Assembly (NCBI GenBank): GCA_022797375.1
Contig: JAAWKM010000024.1
Location: forward strand, 1 to 33,474
Reading direction: 5' to 3'
Source of the DNA: Lachnospiraceae bacterium
GTDB taxonomy: Bacteria > Bacillota > Clostridia > Lachnospirales > Lachnospiraceae
DNA length: 33,474 bases
A program made the position numbers and the translations under genes. The notes below the pieces were generated by a model. It saw nothing but the letters and a program-made list of their open reading frames with translations, ran no database searches and was not told where the DNA came from. Shown one piece after another: positions 16,347 through 23,299 of this stretch. The first letter of the stretch is position 1. Each line of letters begins with the position of its first letter.

Positions 16347-16613
16347 TTACTCAGATACTTGTTTATCAATAACTGCATTTACCATATTGTCAAGATAATC
16401 AAACCGTTTTTCAGTAATATCCTTTTCAACAAAGATAATATCATACTTTCTCTGTAATTCAAAAAACAAAGTCAGCAAATCCCGTGGCTGTAATCCAATG
16501 GAAGCATCCAGCAGACTCTTTTCTTTGCTATAATCATTCAGTTTTTGCTGATTTATACCAATCTTTTCAGAAATCAGCCTGATAATTTCATTTTTAATAT
16601 TTTCTCTTTCCAT
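16347..16613 (-). CDS. Peptide-maturation acyl-carrier-related protein
   Basis: 88 residues, predicted four-helix acyl-carrier-like fold: IKNEIIRLISEKIGI, then LLDASIGLQPRDLLTLFFEL, then QRKYDI and a C-terminal helix. When aligned on the helix-II motif FFELQRKYDI, the position that carries phosphopantetheine serine in true carriers (DSL) falls on proline in LQPRD. It matches, as I remember it, the TIGR04069 acyl-carrier-related family that accompanies CcpM maturases. The ATG at 16613 has AAGGTGGT seven bases upstream and is preferred to a longer frame from 16649. It sits 13 bases past the TIGR04066 gene. Its role may be to present or bind the precursor without carrying an acyl group; this is inference. 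Confidence 0.75.
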   Translation of the reverse strand: MERENIKNEIIRLISEKIGINQQKLNDYSKEKSLLDASIGLQPRDLLTLFFELQRKYDIIFVEKDITEKRFDYLDNMVNAVIDKQVSE

Positions 16614-16626
16614 TTTATGTACCACC

Positions 16627-17718
16627 TTAATATGATTTAAACCGGCCATATTGCTGCAAACATCCTATCATATAGTCATATAATTCCTTACTTTCAATAC
16701 ATTCCGAATTAAAAACCTGATATTTCCCCTCTGCTATAGTCTTTCTCCTAGCAAAAGAATATGACAAATCATTTGCATTAATAGAAAGAGATATGGGAAC
16801 AAAATGAGAATTATAGAAACAGTCAATATCTATATTAAACTTATAATTACAAAGTTTTATCATTTCCTCATAAAATTCATCTGTGTATTCACCATTAAAT
16901 AAAGACATAATTGTAAAATCGGGTGAAACAGCATTAAAGATTTCAAAAGCAGGAATCCCATACCGGAATGTATGTTTATGGGTATATGGCACCAATGCAT
17001 CCGGGATACCAATAATAAACACATCTGGCTTTTCCTCTGCTTCAATGTCTTTTATAAATTGGTTTATCCTTGCAATCTTTTCCGTCTCAGGAAATGTGTT
17101 ATCATATAACGGTTCTCCCCATGTATGAAAACCAAAGAGCTGGCTGTTCTGTTTTGTTCCAATCTGACTTACTTTATAACCATTATGCAGAAGCTGGTTT
17201 CTAAAATATAGCTGCAAATCAAATTTCTGTGTCATTGGTGCAAGCCCGCAGACCGCAATAACCGGTGTATTAATCCGGTTTCTCTCTGATGGCAGTCCAA
17301 CGCTATTTAGATTGATCACCTTTTTATTTCCAACTAAGTCAAAATTATCAATCAATTTTACATCTTTCCTCTGACATAGCTTTCCAATCATTTTAGAAAA
17401 ATCATTTTCATAAGCCATATTAACCACATAGGAACACTTAGAAAGTATTTTATCTAATTCTTCTATTCTGTCTGTAATAGGTAATTTAAGTATAGATTCT
17501 GTTATTAGCAGCGTATCAATATTTGCATATTCATCATCAGCCAATTCACTTTTTATAATATAGCCGGATTTTTCATCCTGCAAATAGTATCCATCTCTTC
17601 CTGAATTTCCAAATCCCATTGGCGAAAGCAGATATACTATTTCAATATCCTTTAACATGTCCCGGTATTTAAGTGTCGAAATAAATTCAAAATCATAAGG
17701 GTATATAACTGCTTTCAT
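16627..17718 (-). CDS. TIGR04066-type peptide maturation protein
   Basis: 363 residues, cytosolic. I recognise the overall sequence as the TIGR04066 family (from memory), known only next to clostridial radical SAM peptide maturases. It has no signal peptide and no helices. Visible conserved-looking blocks are MKAVIYPYDFEF at the start, PVIAVCGLAPMTQKFDLQLY near residues 152-171, LFGFHTWGEPLYDNTFPETE near 195-214, and DVFIIGIPDALVPYTHKHTF near 232-251. The arrangement hints at a nucleotide-binding alpha/beta fold in the central part, but no catalytic residues can be assigned. The ATG overlaps the maturase stop (ATGA) and has GAGGTG before it, so the two are translationally coupled and probably act together. 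Confidence 0.8.
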   Translation of the reverse strand: MKAVIYPYDFEFISTLKYRDMLKDIEIVYLLSPMGFGNSGRDGYYLQDEKSGYIIKSELADDEYANIDTLLITESILKLPITDRIEELDKILSKCSYVVNMAYENDFSKMIGKLCQRKDVKLIDNFDLVGNKKVINLNSVGLPSERNRINTPVIAVCGLAPMTQKFDLQLYFRNQLLHNGYKVSQIGTKQNSQLFGFHTWGEPLYDNTFPETEKIARINQFIKDIEAEEKPDVFIIGIPDALVPYTHKHTFRYGIPAFEIFNAVSPDFTIMSLFNGEYTDEFYEEMIKLCNYKFNIDIDCFYNSHFVPISLSINANDLSYSFARRKTIAEGKYQVFNSECIESKELYDYMIGCLQQYGRFKSY

Positions 17719-19172
17719 CTTTTCACCTCTTTCTCAAAGTCGCAATGGTTATCACATAATACAATATAATCTTTTATATCACTTTCAATCTGGTTGCGAA
17801 GCCTATTGCAATTTGATAGTCTCCTTTTCTTTGATAATTCTCCATTTTCTTCTGCCATTGCAATACACTGGGAACATAAACGAAAACACCAGCAATTCTT
17901 ACATTCTTTTTCCGTAAGTTGTGCTACGTTTAACAACCCCGAAATCTTGTCCATATCAAAGCCATCCTCAAGATTTCCAATATAATATGTTTCAGACGCT
18001 TCATCCACTCTTTCACATGGATAAAATCTGCCATCTGCATTTACAAAAAATCTCTGCGCCCCAGGCAGACACTGCCCGCCTGGACAATCATAATTGGTCT
18101 TTGAATTTTTGGCTACCATCCGGTTATAATAAAGTTGCTTGATTCCACGAAAACGGCCATCCATAAGTGTTGGTTTATATATCTTAAATATGTCTGAACA
18201 ATAGAATAATAAAACCTTAAATTCTTCATACAATGCATCTGTTACATACTCTCTGTTGATTACAAGTTCTTCTTGTCTATTTGCATCATTTATTATATTC
18301 CCCATAACAAAAATTTCTTTTACGGTATCATATGACATAAAAAAGTCATTGGCACATCCTATATCTTTACTCAAATCAATAACAGCATTGAATGTGATTT
18401 TTTTAAGGAACTCTGGATAACAGCCCTTTATCCGCTCCAAATTCTCCATTACAATATCAAATGTCCCGCTTTCTTTATCCGCAAATACCCTGTTTCCATC
18501 TTGGATTATTTTGGGTCCATCTAAGCTGATTGAAAGATAAAAATTGTGTTCCAAAAGAAACTGTACAATTTCATCTGTAATCAATGTTGCATTTGTTGTC
18601 ATATTAAAAGATAATTTTTTACCTTTGAAAAGTTCTTCCGCATATATAACCACTTTTCTTATTAACGCAATCTCCAATAAAGGTTCTCCACCATAGAAAC
18701 CTAATGATACTTCCCTGCTATTCCTTGTATGTTCATAATAGAAGTCAACTGCTTTTTTAGCTACTTCCCATGTCATTCTCTTATTGGTATGTGTACGATT
18801 GATATAACTCCCCGAATATACACAATATTTACAACGCAGGTTACAGTTTTGTGTAACCTGTAACGTCATCAAAGACAAGTTACTACCAAACAATTCTTGT
18901 AAAATATCTGTTTCAATATGTTTTATCTGTAAATCATTATTAACTGGATGCAATAATCCCTGGTCTTCTAAATACATAATCCCTTGCTTTACTTTTTCAT
19001 TCATTGATTTCAATTTATTGTTTATCTTGAAATTATCAGAGCAATAAACTAGCTCTCTTAAAAAGATAAATACATCATCTGGAATGGAAACAATAGAATT
19101 TGTATCTACATCATATAAAAATTTTCTATCATATACTTCAAATAAATGAATATTTGGTTTTTCATTCAACAT
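17715..19172 (-). CDS. ccpM: Radical SAM/SPASM peptide maturase (CcpM-type)
   Basis: 485 residues. An N-terminal part (about 1-95) resembles a precursor-recognition (RRE-like) region. The radical SAM core (about 100-320) has the [4Fe-4S] motif C110, C114 and C117 in TQNCNLRCKYC and the SAM-binding FYGGEPLLE near 159-167. A C-terminal SPASM domain (about 350-465) is rich in Cys: CPGGQCLPG, FYPCERV, then CKNCWCFRLCSQC and a final Cys in LSNCNR, enough for two auxiliary clusters. Such enzymes install thioether or other crosslinks in Cys-rich precursors. GGAGG lies six bases before the ATG. It follows the 64-aa precursor after an 84-base gap with a strong hairpin. It fits the clostridial Cys-rich-peptide maturase family CcpM (TIGR04068, from memory). 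Confidence 0.9.
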   Translation of the reverse strand: MLNEKPNIHLFEVYDRKFLYDVDTNSIVSIPDDVFIFLRELVYCSDNFKINNKLKSMNEKVKQGIMYLEDQGLLHPVNNDLQIKHIETDILQELFGSNLSLMTLQVTQNCNLRCKYCVYSGSYINRTHTNKRMTWEVAKKAVDFYYEHTRNSREVSLGFYGGEPLLEIALIRKVVIYAEELFKGKKLSFNMTTNATLITDEIVQFLLEHNFYLSISLDGPKIIQDGNRVFADKESGTFDIVMENLERIKGCYPEFLKKITFNAVIDLSKDIGCANDFFMSYDTVKEIFVMGNIINDANRQEELVINREYVTDALYEEFKVLLFYCSDIFKIYKPTLMDGRFRGIKQLYYNRMVAKNSKTNYDCPGGQCLPGAQRFFVNADGRFYPCERVDEASETYYIGNLEDGFDMDKISGLLNVAQLTEKECKNCWCFRLCSQCIAMAEENGELSKKRRLSNCNRLRNQIESDIKDYIVLCDNHCDFEKEVKR

Positions 19173-19195
19173 CTTTTACCTCCAAGTATTCTTAA

Positions 19196-19229
19196 TAAGG
19201 TCATGTCAACACAAGCTGACATGACCTTA
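19196..19229 (-). promoter_or_regulatory. Hairpin between precursor and maturase genes
   Basis: Perfect 13-bp arms TAAGGTCATGTCA (19196-19208) and TGACATGACCTTA (19217-19229), 8-nt loop. No T-run follows on the minus strand, so it is better explained as a stabiliser or partial attenuator. It would let precursor mRNA exceed maturase mRNA. Confidence 0.65.
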
Positions 19230-19256
19230 CCTTACTCCAGCACAAAATACAATATC

Positions 19257-19451
19257 CTAAATCAAAGAAGCATTGTTAAATCCACCCTGATTAGTATTAG
19301 TAGTTACAGTTTTTAAAACAGATGAACCATTTGTCTTAAGAGTACTACCTGTACAATTAGTGCATGTCGAACAATAGCAATAGCATGTTACACATGCATA
19401 TGCCATAAATGTCCCTCTTTCAAAGGAACCCTTTTTCCCTAACTTGCTCAT
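19257..19451 (-). CDS. Cys-rich RiPP precursor peptide (Clo7bot-like)
   Basis: 64 residues. A short basic leader (MSKLGKKGSFERGTFM) leads into AYACVTCYCYCSTCTNC, where six cysteines (20, 23, 25, 27, 30, 33) fall within 14 residues with spacing CX2CXCXCX2CX2C. A 31-residue tail rich in Thr, Asn, Ser and Gly follows (TNGSSVLKTVTTNTNQGGFN) with no Cys. There is no signal peptide and no double-Gly export site. AAAGGAG lies 11 bases before the ATG. Position directly before a radical SAM/SPASM maturase, and the TIGR04066 and acyl-carrier-related partners, identify it as the substrate. It is probably of the Clo7bot Cys-rich family, but I cannot check the profile. Expected crosslinks are Cys thioethers, possibly to the Thr/Asn tail. 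Confidence 0.85.
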   Translation of the reverse strand: MSKLGKKGSFERGTFMAYACVTCYCYCSTCTNCTGSTLKTNGSSVLKTVTTNTNQGGFNNASLI

Positions 19452-19572
19452 AATTACTTTTTCTCCTTTCCTAAATTTAATGTAAAAGATTGTTAAATCT
19501 GTACATTATCTACTTTGTATTTCTATATTTCTATTCATATACCATAACTCATATTAATGTAAATAATCCTTT

Positions 19573-20190
19573 TTATATCTTCATATCCAAATTGATACCT
19601 GCAATTGCTTCTTTTTCCTTCTTGTTAATCTGGCGTTTTTCCTCAATCCCAGCTCTGCCTCTTTTCTTTTTTTCATTCTTCCTGTGGATTTTCTCTACAT
19701 TTTCGGATATAGTTTGTAAATGAGATTTTGTATTTGGATCTTTTGTAACAACTGCCCAACTGCTAATGCCCCCATCTTTATCAACTGCCCAACCTTGTGC
19801 ATCAACTCTCCAGCCACGGGCAGCCTGCATTTGCGTAAATTGTTCATCGCATCTTTGCATAGCTGCAATATTTTTTTCATATTCCGCTTCCAATTCAGAA
19901 TCATTTGCCATTTTTGTCAAAAATTGTGGGGAGATTGCAACATTTATGGTTGAATTGGAGCCATATTTCATTCCTTTAGAATAATTGGCAGATATAAAAC
20001 TGTAATTACTATATTTATTGGAAAGGTATGATAATTCATCCGCTGCTGTTTTCCTTGCCAAAGATTGTACCTCTGGACTGGTTTTATCTGTCCTACGGCT
20101 TTCTATTGCCCATTTCTGGTTATTGTTTTTCGTGACATATGCAGAATTACCAATATAACTATTATATGTGTTACTAATTTCCATCAACAT
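19573..20190 (-). CDS. DUF6033-like small protein of the agr/RiPP island
   Basis: 205 residues, no signal peptide. The sequence begins MLMEISNTYNSYIGN and includes the blocks YLSNKYSNYSFISANYSKGM, VAISPQFLTKMANDSELEAEY and RGWRVDAQGWAVDKDGGISSW. It ends in a very basic tail (KIHRKNEKKKRGRAGIEEK). I recognise this as the DUF6033-type family common in Lachnospiraceae; the number is from memory and the function is unknown. The start is the ATG at 20190, with GGAGAG seven bases upstream; a longer frame to 20253 is rejected because it lacks a ribosome site. It lies between another small gene and the RiPP precursor, with a 121-base AT-rich gap before the precursor. It may be a regulated product of the agr system rather than a maturation enzyme. 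Confidence 0.75.
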   Translation of the reverse strand: MLMEISNTYNSYIGNSAYVTKNNNQKWAIESRRTDKTSPEVQSLARKTAADELSYLSNKYSNYSFISANYSKGMKYGSNSTINVAISPQFLTKMANDSELEAEYEKNIAAMQRCDEQFTQMQAARGWRVDAQGWAVDKDGGISSWAVVTKDPNTKSHLQTISENVEKIHRKNEKKKRGRAGIEEKRQINKKEKEAIAGINLDMKI

Positions 20191-20288
20191 ATTATTGCTC
20201 TCCTTTCTCCTTAAATATCTCTGTGCAAATAGCATATAATGTACTATTCCCACAGAGATTATTCATTTAAATGCCTGTCAGCAATATA

Positions 20289-20894
20289 TTACTTGCCCAA
20301 AATTTCTTTTAGGATTTCATCCAGCCTATTGTCTATGGCACTGGTATGGGCAGTGCCTTTCAAGAAAGCTTGGTATTTCTCTTCATCTGGCTTGTAAAGA
20401 TTGTTATTAGAAAAATATGTCTGCGGTTTTTTTTCAATTAATCCCCATAGTTCTTTAACTTCTTGGCTTCCACCATCATTAACACCCTTCTTCAGAGTAT
20501 TATTCTGATATTTCACTCCTGCCAATCCTAAATTTATAGATTTTAGCAAAGAACATGCATATTCTTTTTCTCCACTTCTGTTCTGTGAATCATAAACCGT
20601 CTCTCTGAACCGCTCAAATAACTCTTTGTAACTCTTTAGCTGTGCATCAATTTCTTCACAGACTCCAGACCAGTCAGATAAACTTCCATATGCAGTTTCT
20701 ATAAATTGACTGCTTTTTGTGCTTTTGGCACTATTATAAGCCTTGGCAAAAGCATCTCTTTCCCCGCCAAAGTATTTTCCTTCTGTAAACTTATTATCAT
20801 CTTTCGGAAAAGCAACACTCCTATCAAGATTTACATCGTTTTTCCTGATGTAAACATTTGGTGGAGCCGGACTATTAATAGTTAAGCCCATCAC
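20289..20894 (-). CDS. Hypothetical 201-aa protein of the agr/RiPP island
   Basis: I do not recognise the family. 201 residues, no signal peptide, no membrane segment. The N-terminus is Pro-rich (NSPAPPNVYIRKNDVNLDR). The middle looks helical (WSGVCEEIDAQLKSYKELFERF), with two isolated cysteines. The C-terminus ends in a helix (AIDNRLDEILKEILGK). Two consecutive ATG codons start it at 20894 and 20891, with AGAGGAAGG 10-13 bases upstream. It starts 14 bases past the secreted protein's stop and 98 bases before the DUF6033-like gene, so it is in the same transcription unit. The DUF6033-like neighbour is of similar length and lacks a signal as well; the two may work together, which is inference. 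Confidence 0.7.
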   Translation of the reverse strand: MMGLTINSPAPPNVYIRKNDVNLDRSVAFPKDDNKFTEGKYFGGERDAFAKAYNSAKSTKSSQFIETAYGSLSDWSGVCEEIDAQLKSYKELFERFRETVYDSQNRSGEKEYACSLLKSINLGLAGVKYQNNTLKKGVNDGGSQEVKELWGLIEKKPQTYFSNNNLYKPDEEKYQAFLKGTAHTSAIDNRLDEILKEILGK

Positions 20895-20908
20895 TATAAT
20901 ACCTTCCT

Positions 20909-22324
20909 CTAATTAAATTCAGTAAATGATTGTTTCATGTTAAGTGATAAATGGTAATAGTTTATTTCTGTATCAATTGCCTTTCCGGTTTTAGCATCTA
21001 CATAAAACAGAATATATTCTCCATCCTCAAACGGTTGATCAATCCAATCATAGTCTGCCCCACTTCCCGGAAATCTGCAAAAATATGTGTAAACAAAGTT
21101 ATCCATGTAAACTGCTATGCAGTCACCTGAAGATACTCCCTGTGATCCACTATATTGCCCATTCTTTAAGTATCCATTTAAAAAGGATGCGTTATCATTT
21201 GGTATAACATCCTGATTTCTTGTATAATTGACGGTATAATGATAAGACCATTTCATATCTGCGGCTTTACCATTAATATATAAAGCATATGTTGTCAATT
21301 CAACAATTTGACCTGTCTTAGTAAACATCATATCTGAATAAGAAGATTTTCTCTTCATGAGCTTCAGATTATAACTTTGTGCCGTACTGTAGCCCGTTGC
21401 ACTTGCAACTTTAATATAGTATTCTCCAGCATCTAAGTTTACAGTTCCTACTTTATTTTCGCTACATGACATTCCTGCTAAGAAATTTAATGATGAATCA
21501 AATACATATAAATTATATGTACAGTCATCGGGAATATTGGACATAGAAACAATATGAGTCCCTCCAGTTGAAACTGTTAATTTAGACCAATCCTGGTCAT
21601 ACATATTATCAATTGTGTTATTAACATCTATAGAATTTGAATATTCCACAGCATATGCAGGCATATCATCTGGTTCACAAGCATCGTATTCTGTTATTAG
21701 AGAAACCATGAAAAAGTATACAGCATCTGCTTCTGTTGCTACTGTTTGCGGAACCACCCTTAAAAAATAAAACCCATTTTCACCAGCTGCACTCAAATTT
21801 TCCATAGTTGAACCAGAATAAAGTGAATACGAAATTAATGATAGAGAACCATCGTCATTATACTTATATAAATAAATATCATAATCCCCACCTGATACTG
21901 GCTGCTCTAAAACAGCAGATATCTTACATGTTTCTTCTACCTGAAAGAAATACCAGTTTTCGGAATCAGATGCCGCATCAGCCAGCACATTTCCCATATA
22001 ACTGCTATCAAGGAACAATGCTGTATCTGCTGTACTATGTCCAGAATCACTAAATGGAACAATACCATCATCATCTGGAAGAGTGACATCTTCAAAAACA
22101 TCCTTTTGACTTGCAGTTTTCGTTTTTATGGAAATCTTCTCACCCATTGAATTGTCTAACTCCGGAAATGTAGTTTTTGCATCAGTTTCAATATCTGATG
22201 CACTTTTTACAACATCTCCTATTTCCTTTTCTGCCGCAAATGACGTTGCTACAGGTCCCACTGTCCCAACTACCAGACTTAATACCAACATTGCTGCTAC
22301 GTTTTTAAAATTTCTTTTTCTCAT
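20909..22324 (-). CDS. Secreted PPC-domain-like protein behind agrBD
   Basis: 471 residues with a clear Sec signal peptide (basic MRKRNFK, hydrophobic core, cleavage after TSFAA near residue 31). After an acidic linker come two beta-sandwich repeats of the bacterial pre-peptidase C-terminal type: about 90-205 (DSENWYFFQVEETCKISAVL, GGDYDIYLYKY, GENGFYFLRVVP) and about 215-325 (YDQDWSKLTVSTGGTHIVSM, DAGEYYIKVASATGY). The last 140 residues are a separate, unrecognised domain rich in aromatic residues. There is no protease domain and no sorting signal. GAGAGGT precedes the ATG; the gene begins 29 bases past agrD. PPC domains usually accompany secreted proteases, here without one. It is a likely quorum-regulated secreted product. 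Confidence 0.75.
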   Translation of the reverse strand: MRKRNFKNVAAMLVLSLVVGTVGPVATSFAAEKEIGDVVKSASDIETDAKTTFPELDNSMGEKISIKTKTASQKDVFEDVTLPDDDGIVPFSDSGHSTADTALFLDSSYMGNVLADAASDSENWYFFQVEETCKISAVLEQPVSGGDYDIYLYKYNDDGSLSLISYSLYSGSTMENLSAAGENGFYFLRVVPQTVATEADAVYFFMVSLITEYDACEPDDMPAYAVEYSNSIDVNNTIDNMYDQDWSKLTVSTGGTHIVSMSNIPDDCTYNLYVFDSSLNFLAGMSCSENKVGTVNLDAGEYYIKVASATGYSTAQSYNLKLMKRKSSYSDMMFTKTGQIVELTTYALYINGKAADMKWSYHYTVNYTRNQDVIPNDNASFLNGYLKNGQYSGSQGVSSGDCIAVYMDNFVYTYFCRFPGSGADYDWIDQPFEDGEYILFYVDAKTGKAIDTEINYYHLSLNMKQSFTEFN

Positions 22325-22353
22325 ACTGTTACCTCTCTTTCACATATGTTTAC

Positions 22354-22494
22354 TTATTTCTGTTTCTTTTGTGGTCTCATTGGCTGATGTAGAAGCCCGC
22401 CACATAACGGCGGCCATCCACGACGATTACGAACCACCTCATTTCTTGTAGCACGTTCAACTGCCTTCAAAACCTTTTTATCCAGCTTTTTCAT
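22354..22494 (-). CDS. agrD: AgrD-like autoinducing peptide precursor
   Basis: 46 residues, too short for ordinary gene calls. Its ATG overlaps the agrB stop (ATGA) and has AGGAGGTG eight bases upstream, inside the end of agrB. The N-terminus is a basic amphipathic helix (MKKLDKKVLKAVERA). The core NRRGWPPLCGGLLHQPMRP has a single cysteine, C31. The last residues are basic (QKKQK). Position after an AgrB with its catalytic Cys and His, and the WPP-x-C-x-G / QP-x-RP pattern that I recall from Lachnospiraceae cyclic lactone peptides, support the call. The ring is probably a thiolactone from C31 to a residue four or five further on. The basic tail differs from the acidic tail of staphylococcal AgrD. 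Confidence 0.88.
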   Translation of the reverse strand: MKKLDKKVLKAVERATRNEVVRNRRGWPPLCGGLLHQPMRPQKKQK

Positions 22495-23048
22495 GCCGCT
22501 TTCACCTCCTGATGTAATATTTTAGAAATAATCAATAATATAGCACATAGCATCACTGCCGTTGCCATATAACTTATAAAAATCATTTCAACATTTAACA
22601 ATCCTGCAAAAAAAATCACAAATAGTTCTATACCTAGAACTTGTTGTGCTGTTTTTCTTGACTCTAATAGTTCTTCTTTACTCATATGTATACAAGGGTG
22701 ATTTACAGTCCCTATTAAACATATTATTACTGATGCAAGAATTACCCCCACATAAAGCACAAGACTATTTTTTACTAATATAGGATGTATGCAAAAAATA
22801 ATTATATAAGTTCCAACAGTTTCCAAATAACAGAAAAGGAATGTATTAGCATGATATCCGCCTGTTCTTTTCCTTAATCCTGTAAAAAATAACAAAAAAA
22901 GTATTGTTTGAAATAAACATTCTAAAAATATACTGATTAACAAAATACTACCTATACCAATAATTTTTTCAATATAAATTTGTAGTACATATATATAATC
23001 TTCTCTCATTTTGTCATCTATCAATTTTTCACAAACCATTTGTTCCAC
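22491..23048 (-). CDS. agrB: AgrB-like accessory peptidase, processes AgrD
   Basis: Membrane cysteine endopeptidase that cuts the AgrD tail and forms the thiolactone. 185 residues from the GTG at 23048, with about five membrane segments. Family motif RKRTGGYHANTFLFCYL holds the catalytic H66 and C73, seven apart as in AgrB. The frame stays open upstream and reads IVEKFVKNIVEQM from 23075; AgrB proteins usually begin in this way (M-x-EKF/L). A strong AAAGGAGGG ends seven bases before an ATC at 23075, while the GTG has no good ribosome site. The true start may therefore be non-AUG, adding nine residues. The stop overlaps agrD. Upstream lie the tandem repeats at 23133-23162. Confidence 0.92.
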   Translation of the reverse strand: MEQMVCEKLIDDKMREDYIYVLQIYIEKIIGIGSILLISIFLECLFQTILFLLFFTGLRKRTGGYHANTFLFCYLETVGTYIIIFCIHPILVKNSLVLYVGVILASVIICLIGTVNHPCIHMSKEELLESRKTAQQVLGIELFVIFFAGLLNVEMIFISYMATAVMLCAILLIISKILHQEVKAA

Positions 23049-23132
23049 TATATTTTTTACAAACTTTTCAACGATAATAATCCCTCCTTTATTGTTATAA
23101 TAAAATTTTTCAGTTAAAATTCAAGATAATTT

Positions 23133-23162
23133 GCAAAAAACGCATTTTTAGAGCAAAAAACG
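23133..23162 (-). promoter_or_regulatory. Tandem repeats, candidate LytTR binding sites upstream of agrB
   Basis: GCAAAAAACG occurs at 23133-23142 and again at 23153-23162, exactly 20 bases apart (two helical turns). On the coding strand this is CGTTTTTTGC twice. LytTR regulators bind direct repeats spaced by about two turns. TTGACA (23178-23173) lies just upstream and could be the -35. No good -10 is visible. The adjacent LytTR regulator is the obvious candidate protein. Confidence 0.5.
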
Positions 23163-23299
23163 GAAATGGAGCTGTCAATTTAACGAATAAAAATTTATTT
23201 GCTGCCAATATATTTGGATTGTCACTTATAGATGCAATTTTTTATTTTTGGCATAAAATATGCTCCCTCCTAAGTAACAAGTTTTATTATTTTACTTGT

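Noticed and set aside
19257-19451. 64-aa Cys-rich peptide as the agr autoinducer precursor
   Set aside because: A better AgrD overlaps agrB; this peptide has six Cys and sits beside a radical SAM maturase.
17715-19451. SCIFF/ranthipeptide-type pair
   Set aside because: Precursor Cys spacing and the TIGR04066 and acyl-carrier-related partners fit the CcpM type better.
23133-23162. Repeats as part of a CRISPR array
   Set aside because: Only two 10-base repeats with a 10-base spacer; no cas genes or array in the window.
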